DNA from: an uncultured Oscillospiraceae bacterium
Lineage (GTDB): Bacteria > Bacillota > Clostridia > Oscillospirales > Acutalibacteraceae
DNA: 8,189 bases
Direction of reading: 5' to 3'
NCBI GenBank assembly: GCA_900548085.1
Contig: URJF01000061.1
Location: 1 to 8,189, forward strand
Part shown: in pieces, positions 6,563 through 8,189 of the stretch
Numbering within the stretch: position 1 is the stretch's first letter
How the letters are laid out: each line of letters starts with the position of its first letter
Translations under genes and position numbers: made by a program
Notes under the pieces: generated by a model
The model's database searches: none
What the model was told of the DNA's origin: nothing
What the model saw: only the letters and a program-made list of their open reading frames with translations

Positions 6563-6904
6563 GTCGACGGTAAGGGGAAAAAGGAACTGTCAAAAGAAGT
6601 ATTGAATTTTATTATCGCCAATAATAAAATTATTTACAGTAACTATGACCGAATAAATGATAAAGTTAACATTTATTCCACTAATATGAGCGGCAAATCC
6701 AAAAAGAAAATCGGTTCAACAAGTATGAATAGTAAATATTTTACTTACGGTGATAATCTTTACTTTATCAGCGGTAAAAAGCAGTATGGCAATGCTTTGT
6801 ATGAAGCTTGCTCTCAGGCGTTTTACAAGGACACTGTTATTGAATTAAAGGTTGACCGAAACGAAAACATTTTAGGCTATAAAAAAGTAGTTAATGTAGA
6901 CTGA
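6563..6904 (+). pseudogene. 5'-truncated remnant of a DUF5050-like beta-propeller repeat protein
   Basis: The frame is open from 6563 (after TGA at 6560-6562) to the TGA at 6902-6904. The only plausible start is TTG at 6602, giving 100 residues, with no properly spaced ribosome site. Family-like sequence begins before that TTG: DGKGKKELSK followed by VLNFIIANNKIIYSN. A second copy of the pattern follows inside the remnant: SGKSKKKIG, then FTYGDNLYFIS. This period, a Gly/Lys-rich turn and then a strand ending in a Tyr-containing block, resembles the propeller repeats of surface or exported DUF5050 proteins of Clostridia. No signal peptide, promoter or N-terminal repeats are present, so it looks like the C-terminal end of a larger gene. 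It is much more AT-rich than its neighbours: 13 of 60 bases are G or C at 6601-6660, against 33 of 60 at 6001-6060. A short expressed protein cannot be excluded. Family assignment is tentative. Confidence 0.6.
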
Positions 6905-6905
6905 T

Positions 6906-6936
6906 AAAAGGGACGGAAAAAATCCGTCCCTTTTTT
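6906..6936 (+). terminator. Intrinsic terminator after the remnant gene, upstream of purF
   Basis: GGGACGGA (6910-6917) pairs perfectly with TCCGTCCC (6923-6930) around an AAAAA loop. Four As precede the stem and six Ts follow, so the stem can extend into the T-run. It begins just after the stop at 6904 and shields purF from upstream transcription. Confidence 0.92.
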
Positions 6937-6946
6937 GTATATTTTA

Positions 6947-6975
6947 TTGAAACAGCAGGTCTATTGTGCTATAAT
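6947..6975 (+). promoter_or_regulatory. Sigma-70/A promoter of purF with extended -10
   Basis: TTGAAA (6947-6952) and a perfect TATAAT (6970-6975) are separated by 17 bp, and TGC directly before the -10 gives an extended -10 element. Transcription should start near 6982, leaving a leader of about 35 nt. That is too short for a purine riboswitch, so any control must act at the DNA level. Confidence 0.88.
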
Positions 6976-7017
6976 ACGCTTTACAAAATCCTTTATGCAG
7001 ACTATGGAGTATCGCTT

Positions 7018-8189
7018 ATGTTTAACAGCTTACACGAAGAATGCGGCGTGTTCGGAATTTTTGAAAACAAAACAACCTATGTAGCGCAGTCCACTTATCT
7101 TGCTCTCTTTGCTTTACAGCACAGGGGTCAGGAGTCGTGCGGTATTGCGGTAAATGATGACGGTGTGTTCAATCACTATAAGGGCGACGGTCTCGTTCCT
7201 GATGTTTTTACCAAAGAAAGACTTGAGCGCTTGGGTATGGGCAATATGGCTATCGGTCATGTCAGATATTCTACCACCGGCGGTAAGATTATCAACAATG
7301 TTCAGCCTCTTGTTATCCGTCACATAAAAGGTAATTTGGCTGTCGCACATAACGGCAATTTAGTTAATGCCAATGACATAAGAACCGAGATAGAGCTTAA
7401 AGGCGGCATTTTCCACGGTACTTCGGACACAGAATCCATTGCGTATTCTATAGTTGCAAATCGCCTTAACAGTGCCAGCACCGAGGAAGCTATCGAAAAG
7501 ACAATGTCAGTCCTTAGAGGTGCGTATTCCTGCGTGGTTATGACTGCTACAAAGCTGATTGCTTTCAGAGACCCAAACGGTTTCCGTCCACTTTGTATAG
7601 GAAAAACTGCAGACGGTGCGTGGGTAGTAGCCAGCGAGTCTTGTGCACTGGATACAATCGGTGCAAAATTTGTTCGTGATATTCTCCCCGGCGAAATTGT
7701 CGTTTTTGACAATGAGGGCTTGCACTCGAATAAAACCCATTGTAAGCCTAACGAAAGAGGCTCACTCTGTGTGTTTGAATATATCTATTTTGCCCGTCCG
7801 GATTCTATTATTGACGGTGCATCTGTAGAGCACGCTCGTATGAGAGCCGGTGCATTTTTGGCAAAAGAGAGTCCTGTGGATGCCGACATAGTTATCGGCG
7901 TACCCGACAGCGGACTCGATGCAGCTTTAGGCTATGCCAACGAGAGCGGAATACCATATGGCATCGGTTTTATCAAAAACAGATATATCGGTCGTTCTTT
8001 TATTCAGCCCAGCCAAAATCAGCGTGAGGACGCAGTGAGAATAAAGCTCAATGTTATTAAAGAGAATATCAAGGGCAAGCGTGTAATTATGATAGACGAT
8101 TCTATCGTAAGAGGCACAACCTGTGCCCGTATCGTAAATCTGCTCAGAGAGGCAGGCGCTAAGGAAGTACATATGCGTGTTTCATCGCC
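7018..8189 (+). CDS. purF: Amidophosphoribosyltransferase, 3'-truncated by the window edge
   Basis: First committed enzyme of purine synthesis: PRPP + glutamine gives 5-phosphoribosylamine. There are 390 complete codons and no stop; the homologous Bacillus protein is about 476 residues, so roughly the last fifth is missing. M1-E8 is a propeptide before the nucleophile C9 (EECGVFGI). Class-II amidotransferase motifs follow: HVRYSTTGG (from 81), HNGN (111-114) and TSDTES. The phosphoribosyltransferase half carries FIKNRYIGRSFIQPSQ and the PRPP loop IMIDDSIVRGTT (357-368). C251, in the CVFEYIYFARPDS context, matches the first [4Fe-4S] ligand of the B. subtilis enzyme. The other ligands would be beyond or near the cut, so an oxygen-sensitive Fe-S PurF is likely. 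ATG 7018 has GGAG (7007-7010) at 7 nt spacing. The gene has its own promoter and is not part of the upstream operon. Confidence 0.97.
   Translation, partial: MFNSLHEECGVFGIFENKTTYVAQSTYLALFALQHRGQESCGIAVNDDGVFNHYKGDGLVPDVFTKERLERLGMGNMAIGHVRYSTTGGKIINNVQPLVIRHIKGNLAVAHNGNLVNANDIRTEIELKGGIFHGTSDTESIAYSIVANRLNSASTEEAIEKTMSVLRGAYSCVVMTATKLIAFRDPNGFRPLCIGKTADGAWVVASESCALDTIGAKFVRDILPGEIVVFDNEGLHSNKTHCKPNERGSLCVFEYIYFARPDSIIDGASVEHARMRAGAFLAKESPVDADIVIGVPDSGLDAALGYANESGIPYGIGFIKNRYIGRSFIQPSQNQREDAVRIKLNVIKENIKGKRVIMIDDSIVRGTTCARIVNLLREAGAKEVHMRVSS

Noticed and set aside
6602..6904. Intact short gene starting at TTG 6602
   Set aside because: No ribosome site at a workable distance (only GAAG 2 nt away), no promoter, and repeat homology extends upstream of the TTG. 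A remnant is the simpler reading.
6976..7017. Purine or PRPP riboswitch in front of purF
   Set aside because: The leader from the predicted start is only about 35 nt, with no stable structure or terminator.

Overview
The window looks like chromosomal DNA of a low-to-mid GC anaerobic Firmicute, most likely a Clostridia/Oscillospirales (Ruminococcus-like) bacterium. The reasons are strong AGGAGG-type ribosome sites, sigma-70/A promoters with 17-bp spacers, intrinsic terminators with T-runs, a B. subtilis-type PurF, and an iron-sulfur-rich form of glutamate synthase. The assignment to a lineage is inference; no marker gene here fixes it.

All real genes lie on the + strand. Bases 1-1196 hold the 3' part of an ammonium transporter fused to a C-terminal P-II signalling domain, followed by an intrinsic terminator. 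An AT-rich intergenic region (1197-1439) carries two inverted repeats and a good promoter (1360-1388). This drives a tight five-gene operon (1440-6508) that encodes a split glutamate synthase: a class-II glutamine amidotransferase subunit, an FMN/Fe-S synthase subunit with an N-terminal two-cluster ferredoxin, a four-cluster ferredoxin subunit, an NAD(P)H-type FAD oxidoreductase, and the GXGXG beta-helix subunit. Gaps are 1 and 15 nt, then overlaps of 1 and 4 nt. A strong terminator (6515-6545) closes the operon.

Between that terminator and the next (6906-6936) lies an AT-rich remnant of a repeat-containing beta-propeller-like protein that has lost its 5' part. A consensus extended -10 promoter (6947-6975) then drives purF, the first enzyme of purine synthesis, which runs off the window.

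Functionally this is a nitrogen-assimilation locus. Ammonium uptake with a built-in P-II sensor sits next to the GOGAT arm of the GS/GOGAT cycle, and a glutamine-consuming purine gene follows. In the model read from the sequence, glutamine is hydrolysed by the first subunit. Ammonia and 2-oxoglutarate are reductively combined on FMN in the second. Electrons arrive from NAD(P)H through FAD and up to seven Fe-S clusters. The families are known; the least conventional aspects are the redox module that replaces GltD, the absence of the GltB central domain, and the P-II domain without the uridylylation tyrosine.
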